Below, piece after piece: positions 43,881 through 54,700 of a stretch of DNA of 64,000 nt. A program made the position numbers and the translations under genes. The first letter of the stretch is position 1; each line of letters opens with the position of its first letter. Source of the stretch: Bretschneidera sinensis (taxonomy: Eukaryota; Streptophyta; Magnoliopsida; Brassicales; Akaniaceae); contig CM043700.1 of NCBI GenBank assembly GCA_023935145.1, positions 69,091,620 to 69,155,619 on the forward strand. The letters are read 5' to 3'. Under the pieces are notes generated by a model. That model was not told the DNA's origin, ran no database searches, and saw only the letters and a program-made list of their open reading frames with translations.

Positions 43881-44736
43881 TCCACTAGCTATTGGTCCTC
43901 CAAAGATGATCGTGATTATCCCTACGATAATAGGCTCATCTTCCTTACTACCTTTCTGGTTCTTTCTCCTCTTATCAGTGCGATCTTCCCTTTTAGAGCT
44001 CCATTTAGGGTTACACCTAGGGCTTCTTCGGGGCTCGTTTCTATTGTTCCTCCTGTAGGATTAGTTTTTCGTGAACTCTTTCAATTACCCCATGTGGATG
44101 AGGGATTAAATCTCATCATTGATTGCGTGACACTCATCCATTTCATGGTTGTGACCACGATGGAACTGGAACCATTTGGATTTGTCTTTTCTTACTCCAT
44201 TTCACTTTGACTTTTAAGGCCATTGGATTAGGTTGTGATCCTGGATATCCATCAGTAAGTTTGCTTGAGAGATGTTGAGAGGGTTGTAACTCTCAAACTT
44301 TCTAGGTAGCCTCTCAAAGGTTCTTTGTCTTTTAACCCGACGAGCCTTTTTACTGAGTCGTTTCTAAACCCTCATTGTTCTCTTTTACGCTTTTCTCTAC
44401 ATCCTTCATGTTCCCTTCAAAATATATAATCTTCCTTAGCTATGATATATTCCTCTGCTCGGGAGACGATTTCTTTGAAGTGTATAGTCGTTCGCCTAGA
44501 TAGCCTCTAGTTAAAACTACCTAATTTGAGACCATTTTTTAAGGTTATCATATGGATCTTGGGATCCAAGTCCAAGACCTTCAATGCTCCTGCATTGAAG
44601 CAAGATATGTAATCACGAAGCTTTTCACCCTTCAGCGGGTGGATGCTGAACAAACTCATTGAGGTATTCTTTCGTCTTTTGACACTAAAAAAGTGCGAGA
44701 CAAAAGCGCGACTTAGGTCTCTAAACGAGGCAATAC
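43881..44736 (-). pseudogene. Gag C-terminal half and protease region of F
   Basis: From the G junction the frame reads ASFRDLSRAFVSHFFSVKRR, then SLFSIHPLKGEKLRDYISCF, FNAGALKVLDLDPKIHMITL and VSRAEEYIIAKED, the second half of a Tat-type gag. Stops follow. A decayed region down to 43880 should hold the nucleocapsid and protease. Confidence 0.78.
44732..44736. other. Probable target duplication of G, left copy
   Basis: AATAC here faces GATAC at 54401-54405: four of five bases match, in keeping with one later mutation. Confidence 0.65.
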
Positions 44737-45048
44737 TGTAATACCCGTGTTCTTAAAGTATGGGTAAATAAATAATTTGATAAATATGATATAGAATTAA
44801 AATAATATAATATATACGTGAAAGGTTTATTATTTGAAGAAAATAATTCTTTTGAAAAAAAAAATGGACGCGTGATGGTACAGATACAACGAAAAAGAAA
44901 ATAAAATAAAATGCTTCGTTGGAAAGATAAGAAGGAAAAAAAAAAAGGATGGCTACACCTGGACGCCCAGGTGTAGCCTTTGCCTTGCATGCATTGTGCA
45001 TATAAGACACAAAGATTTTGCATATGGTGAGTATAAGTATAAATATAA

Positions 45049-45059
<11 letters not shown>

Positions 45060-45099
<40 letters not shown>
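45060..45099. repeat. (TA)n microsatellite in G 5' LTR
   Basis: About 20 TA units. The H LTR has a longer run at the equivalent place (59403-59461), and the G 3' LTR only a few units near 52774-52784. Confidence 0.9.
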
Positions 45100-45102
<3 letters not shown>

Positions 45103-45880
45103 TTTCTTTTATTTATTCATTACTTACAAAATCTTGTTTGGTTTTCTCCTTTCCTCAATTCAAACTATTCTATTTCTTTAAACACTTGGGGACCGAAAGA
45201 AAGATTGAAAGAGTAAGATTTTTAAAAAAGCTTATGGGAGAATTTTATAGAGAGTCACAGGAAGCTCTAAGAAAAACAGAAGGTAATAACATGAAGTTTA
45301 TTTTTGAAATTTAGCATGAAATTCCTGAAATTCAATGCGAGAATCTTCAAATGATGTGAATTATAGAGAAATTGAAGAATAAATGAGAAATTTAATATAA
45401 ATATTATGTTAGATGTTGACAATCAGCAACCGGAGGAGATTGCTTAAGGAGCAAGAAAGGCAAGGAGGTGATCCACGAGTAGCTCTAAGTGCTACGTGGT
45501 GAGTTAGATCTACTTTAAGTAATCAAGATAAATATGAAATATATAGTGATAGTATTTGAATAAATCATTAACTTATGATTTGGTGATAGATGAAAGTTGG
45601 TTGATAGGTATGTTCGGAATAATGGATTTGTAGAGAATTATTTTATGAGAAATAATATTATCGGAATAATGAGTCGATTTAATAATAAAGGTGATAAGTG
45701 AAATTCTTGACGAGCTATGGTTGATGATTTGATATTATTTATGAGGAGAGGAATTTAGTAGAATTTTTCAAATAATAATTTGAGAATAATTAAGACAGCT
45801 AATTTGAATGTTTGAAGACATACTTATTTCTATATTATTATTCATATGCATATTTCATATCATTATTCATATGCATATAA

Positions 45881-46060
45881 ATGAAAATAAAAGAATTGGG
45901 AAGAAAGCCGGTCTAAATAAAAATAAAAGAATCAGGAAGGCAGTCGGTCTAAATGAGAATAAAAGAACCGGGAAGGCAGACGGTCTAAATGAGACTGAAA
46001 GAACTAGGAAGGTAGCCAGTCTAAATGAGAATGAAAGAACCGGGAAGGTAGCCGATCTAA
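45881..46060 (+). repeat. 36-bp hairpin minisatellite, five units
   Basis: Units start at 45881, 45917, 45953, 45989 and 46025. The consensus includes AAAGAACCGGGAAGGCAGCC and then GGTCTAA. ACCGG and CCGGT within a unit can pair as a short stem. The 3' LTR of G has two units (53569-53640) and H two degraded ones (about 60277-60371). Confidence 0.93.
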
Positions 46061-46843
46061 GATAAAAACATGTCGACATGCAGGAAGACGTTCCCAATAA
46101 TAATAACATTTAAATTCATGCATTGCATTTGCTTAAATATTGATTGTTATCACTTGAGATGCTAAAGTACTATTTATGACTACAAATTTATTGATAGATG
46201 GATGAGTCATACAGAGAGACAATTATGCAAAGAAAAAATATGAAAATATGAAATGATTAGAATTATCTATATGATTGATTATATGCTGTGAACCTCATAA
46301 TGAGGTAATTATGAGATAGAATTGATAGTTTCAAAATGATGATTAATTATATGAAAAGAAGAGATTTATAAATGATGGGGAATTGATATAATTAGGGATA
46401 ATAGAATGTTATTATCAAAATATATAAGATATGAATAAATGAATATTGGAAGACTACTTATACCAATTGAATACTTCTAGTAAGCTTAATTCATTGAGCT
46501 TGTGAAGCTCACTCTTCATTGTACAATGATTTCAAGTAGTAGGCAGGACAGATAGTTTGGTGAGTTGAGATTCAGACTAAGTCATTATCTGTAAGCCACA
46601 TGATTCACATCCTCAGACTAATGGAAAAAAAAATTATTTGTAAGTATTCATGCATATTACGTTGTATATAATGTTTAAGTTAAGATTTTAGTGATGTATC
46701 TCCCTTGTTGAGGGTTGATGATGATGTAAATAATTACAGTTGGTATATTTTTTTATTGTTTCATATATGTGTTATGTTGGGATTTTCAGAATGTGACAAC
46801 ACCATCTCGAGGGTGGCCAACTCGGGATAGGTCGTTACAATTT

Positions 46844-46856
46844 TGGTATCAGAGCC
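46844..46856 (+). other. Primer-binding site of G, initiator-Met tRNA type
   Basis: TGGTATCAGAGCC, an exact complement of the 3' end of plant initiator-Met tRNA, lies 4 bases after the LTR. Confidence 0.92.
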
Positions 46857-46929
46857 TTAGGTTTTATGATTCTGCAGACTGCATAAAAATAAAGAAAGTA
46901 GAAGATTAAAATAAACTATGTTTTAATAC

Positions 46930-48110
46930 AAAGTCTGAGGATGACACATGGACGTGCTAAAACTTGAATTAGAGTTGTTAACTTGAGAAGGCATGGTAGG
47001 CCCCAATTTTTAAACAAGCTGAGGTTGAGATTGAAGTTGAGTATGAGTGTGTGGTTCCTAGAAGGGAACATGTTGATAGTATAATCGATATTAGTAGGGG
47101 TATGAGAGAATCTAGAATTGAAAGGGATGAGCTAAGAGAAGTTCTTGCTCATGCTCTTAAGAAAATGAATGTAACAGATGATAGAGTTTATAGTCTATAG
47201 TATAGACTTGATGAACAGGCTAGAGAGTGTCTGAGGTTGTTGTAAATCCAGTAATGGTAAACGTTCAAAAGGGGAAAGGTAAGTTTATGCACAAGATTCA
47301 AAGAGATTGTTTTGTTAAATATATTAAGTTGAATGCTTTGTTGTCTAAAAGATCTATGAATCCTTTTGAGCCTGAGCAATGGGTGAAACATGTGAAGAGA
47401 TTATTTTTGTACTTTACCTGCAACTGATAGGCAGAAGGCCACCTTTGCTTCATTTGAGTAAGAAGAAGAAGCTTTAGAATGATTGGAGGATACTCTTCCC
47501 CAAAGTAAGTGCATAAATTGATAGACCCTTAACTTGGAATAAGTTTAAGGAGGCTTGTTCTTTTATAAATATTGCTCATATACTTTCAGATCCCAATAGA
47601 AGAGAAATTTCATTTAGTTGAGGTAAAATATATTGACTGTGGCTCAATATGATAGCAGATTTGTGGCCTTATCAAGGTTCGTATCGAAAATGGTAGACAT
47701 AGAGGAGAAGAAGTGTAAGAGGTCTATAGATGAACTATATTTTAATATTTGATCGAAATTATCTTACATAAGGCATATAAATTATGTCAAGTTGGTGGAT
47801 ATAACACTTCATATTGAAAAAGATGTGATGGAGTTTAAAGGAAAGAGAAAGAGTGGTTAAAGAGGCTTAGACATGAAGATTTTAGAGGTTGTGGTAGTAT
47901 AAGTGTACAGGGTGAGAGACACCCCTGATGGGGCATTCTTTGTTACAAGAAACTGTAGTACAGAGTCAGAGGCAAGCAGGATCTGTTGTTTCTGTAGCTC
48001 AGAGTAATATCGGTGGGACCCTTAGATTTGGGAGACAGGTTATGGGAACTAGGAGTCATGGCAGAACAATTAAGCATACCACCAAGGGAAAGTGGTAATA
48101 TGATGTATGA
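46930..48110 (+). pseudogene. Gag of G
   Basis: Readable pieces are MTHGRAK-like residues at about 46937, VVVNPVMVNVQKGKGKFMHK at 47227, KSMNPFEPEQWVKHVKRLF-like residues at about 47350-47405, and DRPLTWNKFKEACSFINI near 47520. The same blocks appear in better order in H at 61484-61834, which supports the call. Frame changes and stops are frequent (47427, 47475 and others). The gag domain would form particles. Confidence 0.82.
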
Positions 48111-48465
48111 TTGAGAGACAGAAGTTTGTTATAGATATAATCAGATAAGATATTTATCCCATAATTGTCCTAATTTGAAGTGCTTTGTATGTGGATAATG
48201 TGGACATATCAATGTTAGTTGATCTTGGTATAACCTATTCCTTTGCGTCCAATGTATTTATGAAGTTTATTGATGCAGGTATTAGTCTTTTGATGCATAA
48301 TAGTATTGTTGAAGTTCCCACTAGAGATAGAGTGATAATCATATATGTTTACAGGGGTTGTGTGATTCGTATCAGTGATAGAGAATCTGAAGCTGATTTA
48401 TTATCTTTGAATATGGTTAATTGTTTTAGAAAGAATATAGTGTTCAAGATATGGACATGAGGAGT
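48111..48465 (+). pseudogene. Aspartic protease of G
   Basis: YVDNVDISMLVDLGITYSFA (48185 on) fits the chromovirus protease, with the Asp in VDLGIT where DSGAT or DLGAT is usual. VEVPTRDRVIIIYVYRGCVI and a conserved end follow. CFVCG-like residues of the gag knuckle lie just upstream, at about 48180-48200. Confidence 0.78.
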
Positions 48466-50227
48466 TTAACTTTTAGGGAGAACATAAGATACTCTCAAAC
48501 TCTGACTACTAGTAGATGATTGAAGAAGGATTGTGAGGAGTATTTGACACACATAATGGATTCTAAAAAGGAAAATGGGAAGTTAGAAGAAATTTTAGTG
48601 GTGAAAGATTATTCTAATGTATTTCTTGATGAGCTGTCTAATTTACCTCATAGTAGAGAGATTGAATTTTTTTTTATGGATGTGATTCTGGCTTCTGAAC
48701 CTATTTCAATAGCACTCTACAGAATAAGACCTGTTGAATTGGAAGAACTGAAGGTTCAACTTTAAGAATTGTTAGACAAATAATTTATTCAACCAAGTGT
48801 GTCATCATGGGGAGCCTCTGTATTATTTGTAAAGAAGAAAGATGGAATGATAAGGTTGTGTATAGATTTCAGACAGTTGAATAAAAAAAGCATTAAGAAA
48901 AATTATCTTTTTTCAAGGATAGATGATTTGTTTGAACTATTGCAGGGAGTGAGAGTGTTTTCTAAGATAAACTTGAGATCAAGTTATCACCAGTTAAGGA
49001 TAAAGGAGTGAGACGTGCCTAAGATTGCTTTTTGGACACATTATGGTCATAAATTTTTTGTGATTCCATTTGGATTGACTAATGCTCCAGCAACATTCAT
49101 GAACTTGATGAATAAAATGTTTAAACTATTTCTTGATAGTTTTGTGGTTGTGTTCATTAATGACATCTTGGTGTATTCTAAGACTAACGAAGAACATGAA
49201 AAATATTTAGAAATTGTGTTAGAGATTTTGTGGAAAGAGAGATTGTATGTTATAATTTTCCAAATGTGAATTTTGGCTGGATGGAATAACTTTCTTGGGG
49301 CATGTAATATCTAGAGATGACATAACAGTTGATTCATAAAAGGTAGAGGCAATATTAAGTTGGGAGAGACCGACTAATATGACTGAGATTATAATCATCT
49401 TGGGGTTAGCTGGTTATTATAGAAGATCCTTTCATAATTTTTCTATTATTGTAGTATTGTTCACTAGACTGACCAGGAAAGAGGTGAGATTTGTATGGTG
49501 TGGGGAGTGTGAGAAAAGTTTTCAATTACTAAAGGCGAAATTGATTACAGCTCCAGTATAGGTGCTTCCTTTTGGTGATGAAGGATTTGTAGTATATAGT
49601 GATGCATCCCATCAAGAGTTGGGATGTGTGTTGATGTAACATGAGAAGGTAATGGCATGTGCTTCTAGAAAATTGAAGAATCATGATAGAAATTACCCTA
49701 CCCATAGCTTAGAGTTGGCTGCCATAGTGATTACTTTAAAGATTTGAGACATCATCTATATGAAGCCACTTGTGAGATATTCATTGATCATAAGAGTTTG
49801 ACATACTTACCTACCCAGAGAGAGTGGTATTTGAGGAAAAGATGGTAGATGGAGTTGATTAGTGATTATGACTGTACAATTCACTATCATCTAGAAAAGA
49901 CAAAGGTGGTAGCTGATGCATTGAGTAGAAAATCTACAAGAATATTGACTGCTATTGAAAGTCATAGTGTTTAATTGATGATAGATTAAGAGAGATAAGA
50001 ATGAAGTTGAATATCAGTAATAGAGGATCATTGTTAACAAATATGGTTGTACAGTCATCTATAGTAAAATGTTTGTTAGAGATGCAAGATAGAGATAAAG
50101 AGATAAAAAAAGATTAAGCATTGGCTGCTTACTAGAAAACAGTATGAGTTCAAAATTTGAAATGAGCTATTTTGGTATTGGAACATAGGATTTGTGTTCC
50201 CAATGATGCGGAGTTGAGAAAAAAGAT
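48466..50227 (+). pseudogene. Reverse transcriptase/RNase H of G, altered active site
   Basis: RT starts with YSNVFLDELSNLPHSREIEF, then [20 protein letters not shown], and runs to [19 protein letters not shown]. The active site reads FINDILVYS, with Asn for the first of the two catalytic Asp. Stops occur at 48763, 49009 and 49267. RNase H is readable from YSDASHQELGCVL (about 49598) to TKVVADALSRKS (about 49900-49935). The frame runs on to the solo LTR at 50228 (VPNDAELRKKI). The copy cannot encode an active polymerase. Confidence 0.9.
50223..50227. other. Target duplication AAGAT of the solo LTR, left copy
   Basis: AAGAT is repeated at 51206-51210. Confidence 0.9.
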
Positions 50228-51205
50228 TGTTTGTATTTGTCTAAGGTTTAAACATGGTTCAAAGATGGTTAAAGTCTAAACTAAGGTTGGAAGATTAAAT
50301 TTCAGCATGTTAAAGGAGTGCACACATGTGTGTGCATCACTTTGGGTGTGTGTGCACACCCCTATTCAGCAAGGCAAAGGAGTGCGCACAGCTGTGTGAA
50401 GGGCAGCATCAGTGTGTGTCACACCACTCCTTCACCAACGCAGCACCACCCAACAAGAAGGTAGTTTAATGGAGGGTAGCGCTGCACCACTCCTTCACCA
50501 GCACCCAGCAAGTGGTGAAATGGGTGCTTTGCCTAGTGCCGCACCGCCCCTTGTTCAGTGTCGCAGCACTAGGCATACTGATGCACACATGGATAGCTTG
50601 TTTAAGCCTCTTCTTAGGTGCGTGGATGCAAGGTTAAAACACACAGTACCACTTAGAATTGATGGAGGGTCATGGTTAAGTGGTCATCAAGATCTAAGGG
50701 TGGAGATTGACTCTCAAGATTAGACAAGAAGTTGGTGCACTATATAAAGGGTCACCTAGCTTCATTCTCAACAAAAGTTTGTGACATACTTTGAGATCAA
50801 TTTTAAAGAGTGACAAAACACAATACAAGAAAGAATTGTGTGAGAGTGTAAAGACACAAAACACAAAAGGGACTCATTGTAGAGAGGCTGGTTGTAAAGA
50901 AGAGAGAGTAGTATAGATAGAGAGCATTGTAATAGTTCTTATCATCTTCTTTCTTCTCTTTTTGGTTTCTTCAAGAACTTGAGGTTTCTTGAAGAGGGTT
51001 GCTGTTATTGTAAAGAACCATTGATTTAGTGCAGAGAGTTCAGAGGAACTCACGGAGATGTAGGCTATTGTTGAACCTCGATAACGAATTGTTTGTCTTC
51101 TTTTCTTTCTTACTTTCAATTGTTGTATTTCTTTTTACAAGTCATTCTAGACTTGGGTGTTTGGAAGATCACCACTTGGACATCTTGTCAAGGTGATTTC
51201 CAACA
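50228..51205 (+). repeat. Solo LTR of a D-like copia family
   Basis: TGTTTGTATTTGTC..GATTTCCAACA, 978 bp, is the reverse complement counterpart of the D LTRs: CACCACTTGGACATC..GGTGATTTCC at the end, CAGAGAGTTCAGAGGAACTC and the TATA region at 50740-50748 all match. A perfect AAGAT duplication flanks it and no internal element sequence is present, so LTR-LTR recombination removed the body. Its first 120 bp carry the cassette also found in the Ty3 LTR of A. Confidence 0.94.
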
Positions 51206-51210
51206 AAGAT

Positions 51211-52090
51211 ATTGAGAGAGGTACATGATGATGTATATTCGATGCACCCGAGTAACAATAAGATGTATAGAGGATTGAGACAAAATTTATAATGGTCAGG
51301 ATTAAAGAGGGATATAGCTGAATATATTTCTAAATATTTGGTTTGTCAGCAAGTGAAGTCATAGCATAAACATCCGGGAGACTTACTACAGCCTCTTCAT
51401 GTATTTGAATGACCATAAAAAAATGAGAGTATGGATTTTGTTTCTGAATTTTCCCATACCCAGAGGGGTTACAATACAGTGTAAGTGATAGTAGATAAAC
51501 TTTTTAAGTCATTCCATTTTCTTCCAATTAAAACTAATTGGAATCCTAAAAAGTTGGCTAAACTGTATGTAGCTGAGATTGTGAATTGGTATGGAGTACT
51601 ATTAAGCATAGTGTCATTTAAAGATACTAGATTTACATCTTGGTTTTAGAGAGGCTTTCAGAAAACTATGTGTACACAGTTGCAGTTTCTTACAACTTTT
51701 CATCCTCAAACAGTTGAGCAAACAAAAAGGATTATTAGAGCACTAGAAGATATGTTAAGGGCAAATATGATGAGTTTCTCAATAAGTTGGGATGCTTACT
51801 TGTCATTGATGAAATCTGCTTATAATAATCAACATCAATTTAGTAATGGAATGGAACCAATTGAGACATTGTATGGTATGAGGTATAGAACTCCAATATG
51901 TTGGGAAGAAATAGGAGATAGTAATACATTTGGTCCATAAATTATTGAATTAACAACTGAGAGGATCAAACTGGTTAGAGAGAATCGTAAAGTAGCACAG
52001 AGTAGACCGAATAGCTATGCTGATAATAGGAGAAGACCTCTTGAATTTTAAGTAGGTGATTGGGTGTAATTAAAAATATCTCCACGAAAA
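51211..52090 (+). pseudogene. Ty3 integrase of G
   Basis: Continues from 50227: REVHDDVYSMHPSNNKMYRG, then LVCQQVKS and HKHPGDLLQPL (zinc region), SMDFVSEFSHTQRG (first Asp), SIVSFKDTRFTSW (second Asp site altered) and TVEQTKRIIRALEDMLRANM, where Lys stands in the usual Glu place. Many stops. LVRENRKVAQSRPNSYADNR and VGDWV lead into the C-terminal domain. Confidence 0.88.
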
Positions 52091-52450
52091 GGCGTATTAA
52101 GATTTAAACTGGAAAGGAAAGTTGAGTACGAGATATGTAAGACCCTATGAGGTTGTTGAGAAAGTTGCATTAGTCGTGTATAACCTGGAATTGTCTCCAA
52201 AGTTGAAGCAGTTACACAATATATTTCATGTTTCACTTTTGAGAAAGTGTTTACATGATGAATCTCATAATATTTCGACCCAAGCTGTAGAAATTCAGGA
52301 AGGTTTGACTTTTATACAAGTACCAATGAGAAATTTAGATAGAAAAGAACAAGTCTTGTGTAATAAAGTAATTCCATTAATTCAAGTTCCGTGACGGAAT
52401 AAATATGTTGAAAAGATTACGTGAGAGCATGAGGCAACTATGAAGAAATA
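52091..52450 (+). pseudogene. Integrase C-terminus and chromodomain-like tail of G
   Basis: TRYVRPYEVVEKVALVVYNL, then LHNIFHVSLLRKCLHDESHN, LDRKEQVLCNKVIPLIQVP, a TGA at 52392-52394, and RNKYVEKIT..EHEATMKKYY. This is the layout of the Tekay/Del chromodomain, which in active elements steers integration to modified histones. Two stops fall where aromatic residues usually stand. Confidence 0.82.
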
Positions 52451-52489
52451 TTATTCACAATTGTTCTTGAGTTAGGTAAGGAAATTTCG

Positions 52490-52519
52490 GGGATGAAATT
52501 TTTATAAGGTGGGTAGAAC
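52490..52519 (+). other. Polypurine tract region of G
   Basis: TTTTTATAAGGTGGGTAGAAC precedes the 3' LTR; the purine-rich GGTGGGTAGAA is the likely primer. Confidence 0.6.
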
Positions 52520-54400
52520 TGTAATACCTGTGTTCTTAAAGTATGGGTAAAAAAGTAACTGGATAGATATGATATAGAATTAAAATAAAATAATATATAC
52601 GTGAAAGATTTATTATTTGAATAAAATAATTCTTTTGAAAAAAAACTGGATGCGTGATGGTATGGATACAACGAAAAAGAAAAGAAAAAAATGCGTCGCT
52701 GGAATGATAAGAAGGAAAAAAAAGAGGTGGCTACACCTGGACGCCCAAGTGTAGCCTTTGCATGCATTGTGCATATATATATATAGTTTTTCTTTTATTT
52801 ATTCATTACTTGCCAAATCCTGTTTGGTTTTCTCTTTTCCTCAATTCAAACTATTCTATTTCTTTAGACACTTGGGGACTGAAAGAAAATTGAAAGAGTA
52901 AAATTTTGAAGGGGTTTACAGGAGAATTGTATAGAGAGTCACGAGAACCTCTAAGAAAAACAGAAGGTAATAACGTGAAGTTTATTTTTGAAATTTAGCA
53001 TACATTAAATTCCCGAATTTCAAAGTGAAAATTTTCAAAGGATGTGAATTATAGAGAAATTGAAGAATAAATTAAAATTTTAATATAAATAGTATGTTTG
53101 GTGTTGACGATCAAAAACCGGGGGAAATTACTGAAAGGAACAGGAAAGGCAAGGAGGTGATCCATGAGTAGCTTTAAGTGCTACATGGTGAGTTAGATTT
53201 ATTTAAGTAATCAAGATAAATATGAAATATATAGTGATAGTATTCGAATAAATCATTAACTTATGATTTGGTGATAGATGAAAGTTGGTTGCTAGGTATG
53301 TTCAGAATAATGGATGTGTAGAGAATTATTTTATGAGAAATAATATTATTGGAATAATGAGTCAATTTAATAATAAAGGTGATAAGTGAAATTCTTGATG
53401 AGCTATGGTTGATGATTTGATGTTATTTATGAGGAGAGGAATTTAGTGGAATTTTTCAAATTATAATTTGAGAATAATCATGATAGCTAATTTGAATGTT
53501 TGAAGTCATACTTGTTTCTATATTATTGTTCATATGCATATTTCATATCATTATTCATATGCATATAAATGAAAATAAAAGAACCGGGAAGGCAGCCGGT
53601 CTAAATGAGAATGAAAGAACCGAGAAGGCAGCCGTTCTAAGATAAAAACATGTCGACATGCGGGAAGACGTTCCCAATAATAACAACATTTAAATTCATG
53701 CACTGCATTTGCTTAAATATTGATTGTTATTACTCGAGATGCTAAAGTTCTATTCATGACTGCAAATTTATTGATAGATGGATGAGTCACACAGAAAGAC
53801 AATTATGCTGAGAAGAAATATGGAAATATGAAATTATTAGAATTATCTAGGTGACTCATTATATGCTGTGAACATCATAATGAGGTAATTATGAGATAGA
53901 ATTGATAGTCTCAAAATGATGATTAATTATATAAAAAGAAGAGATTTACAAAGGATGGGGAATTTATATGAGTAGGGATAATAGAATGTTATTATCAAAA
54001 TATATAAGATATAGATGAATGAATATTGGAAGACTACTTAAGTTTAATTCATTGAGCTTATGAAGCTCACTCCTCAGTGTACAATGATTTCAGGTAGCAG
54101 GCAGGACAGATAGTATGGAGTTGAGATTCAGACGAAGTCATTATCTGTAAGCCACGTGATTCACATCCTCAGACTAATGGAAAAAAATAAAGATTTGTTT
54201 GTAAATATTCATGCATATTATGTTTTATATAATGTTTAAGTCAAGATCTGAATGATGTATCTTCCCTGTTGAGGGTTGAGGATTGATGTAAATAATTGCA
54301 AGTTGGTATATTTTTATTGTTGCATATATGTGTCGTACTAAGATTTTCAAAATGTGCCAACACCATCTCGGGGGTGGCCAACTCGGGATGGGTCATTATA
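52520..54400 (+). repeat. 3' LTR of G
   Basis: TGTAATACCTGTG..CATTATA matches 44737-46839 with fewer 36-bp units and a much shorter TA run. The last bases read TTATA instead of TTACA. Confidence 0.92.
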
Positions 54401-54700
54401 GATACTCCCCGACTTCAAGTGAGAATACCAAGTACTGGAAGCTTTCTCTAGCGTTAACAGGAACGCTCGACACATCACCGCTTTTGGGTGTTGGTGAAGG
54501 AGCCACGTTGTCTTGTAGATCTGTAAATGGTCTATAGGGTTTAAGGTGTCATCGTATGGTTTTACAAGTGACATCTTGAAATTTTGAGGTAGTGAGGTGT
54601 CGAATATGTCCTGCATAAAAGGCAGATCTTGGAAATCGAATTCATCTAAGACATTCGCGTAAGTCTAGCGATAAGAGAAACGCAATAGAAATTTAATTTT
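54401..54700 (-). pseudogene. Gag middle part of F
   Basis: MQDIFDTSLPQNFKMSLVKP, then YDDTLNPIDHLQIYKTTWLL, AVMCRAFLLTLEKASSTWYS and HLKSGSI up to the G junction. This is a typical Tat-type gag block and continues at 44736 on the far side of G. Confidence 0.85.

Larger units (their letters stand above)
44737..46839 (+). repeat. 5' LTR of G
   Basis: Begins TGTAATACCCGTG and ends GGTCGTTACA, giving TGTAA/TTACA inverted ends. It holds a (TA)n run at about 45060-45099 and five 36-bp repeats at 45881-46060. Confidence 0.93.
44737..54400 (+). mobile_element. Element G: Tekay/Del-like Ty3 chromovirus
   Basis: LTRs of 2103 and 1881 bp (TGTAATAC..TTACA), an initiator-Met primer site and a plus-strand body: gag, protease, RT, RNase H, integrase and a chromodomain-like C-terminus. 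The integrase end and chromodomain wording fit the Tekay/Del chromoviruses. G inserted into the gag of F. It carries a solo copia LTR at 50228-51205. The whole coding region is riddled with stops and catalytic changes, so it is an old copy. Confidence 0.93.

Noticed and set aside
44753..45023. Minus-strand frames rich in Phe and Ile at the start of the G LTR
   Set aside because: Product of AT-rich LTR sequence, repeated in the 3' LTR at 52438-52767.
45808..46065. Open frame with a 12-residue repeat (NENKRTGKADGL type)
   Set aside because: It is the translation of the 36-bp LTR minisatellite; the frame exists only because 36 is a multiple of three.
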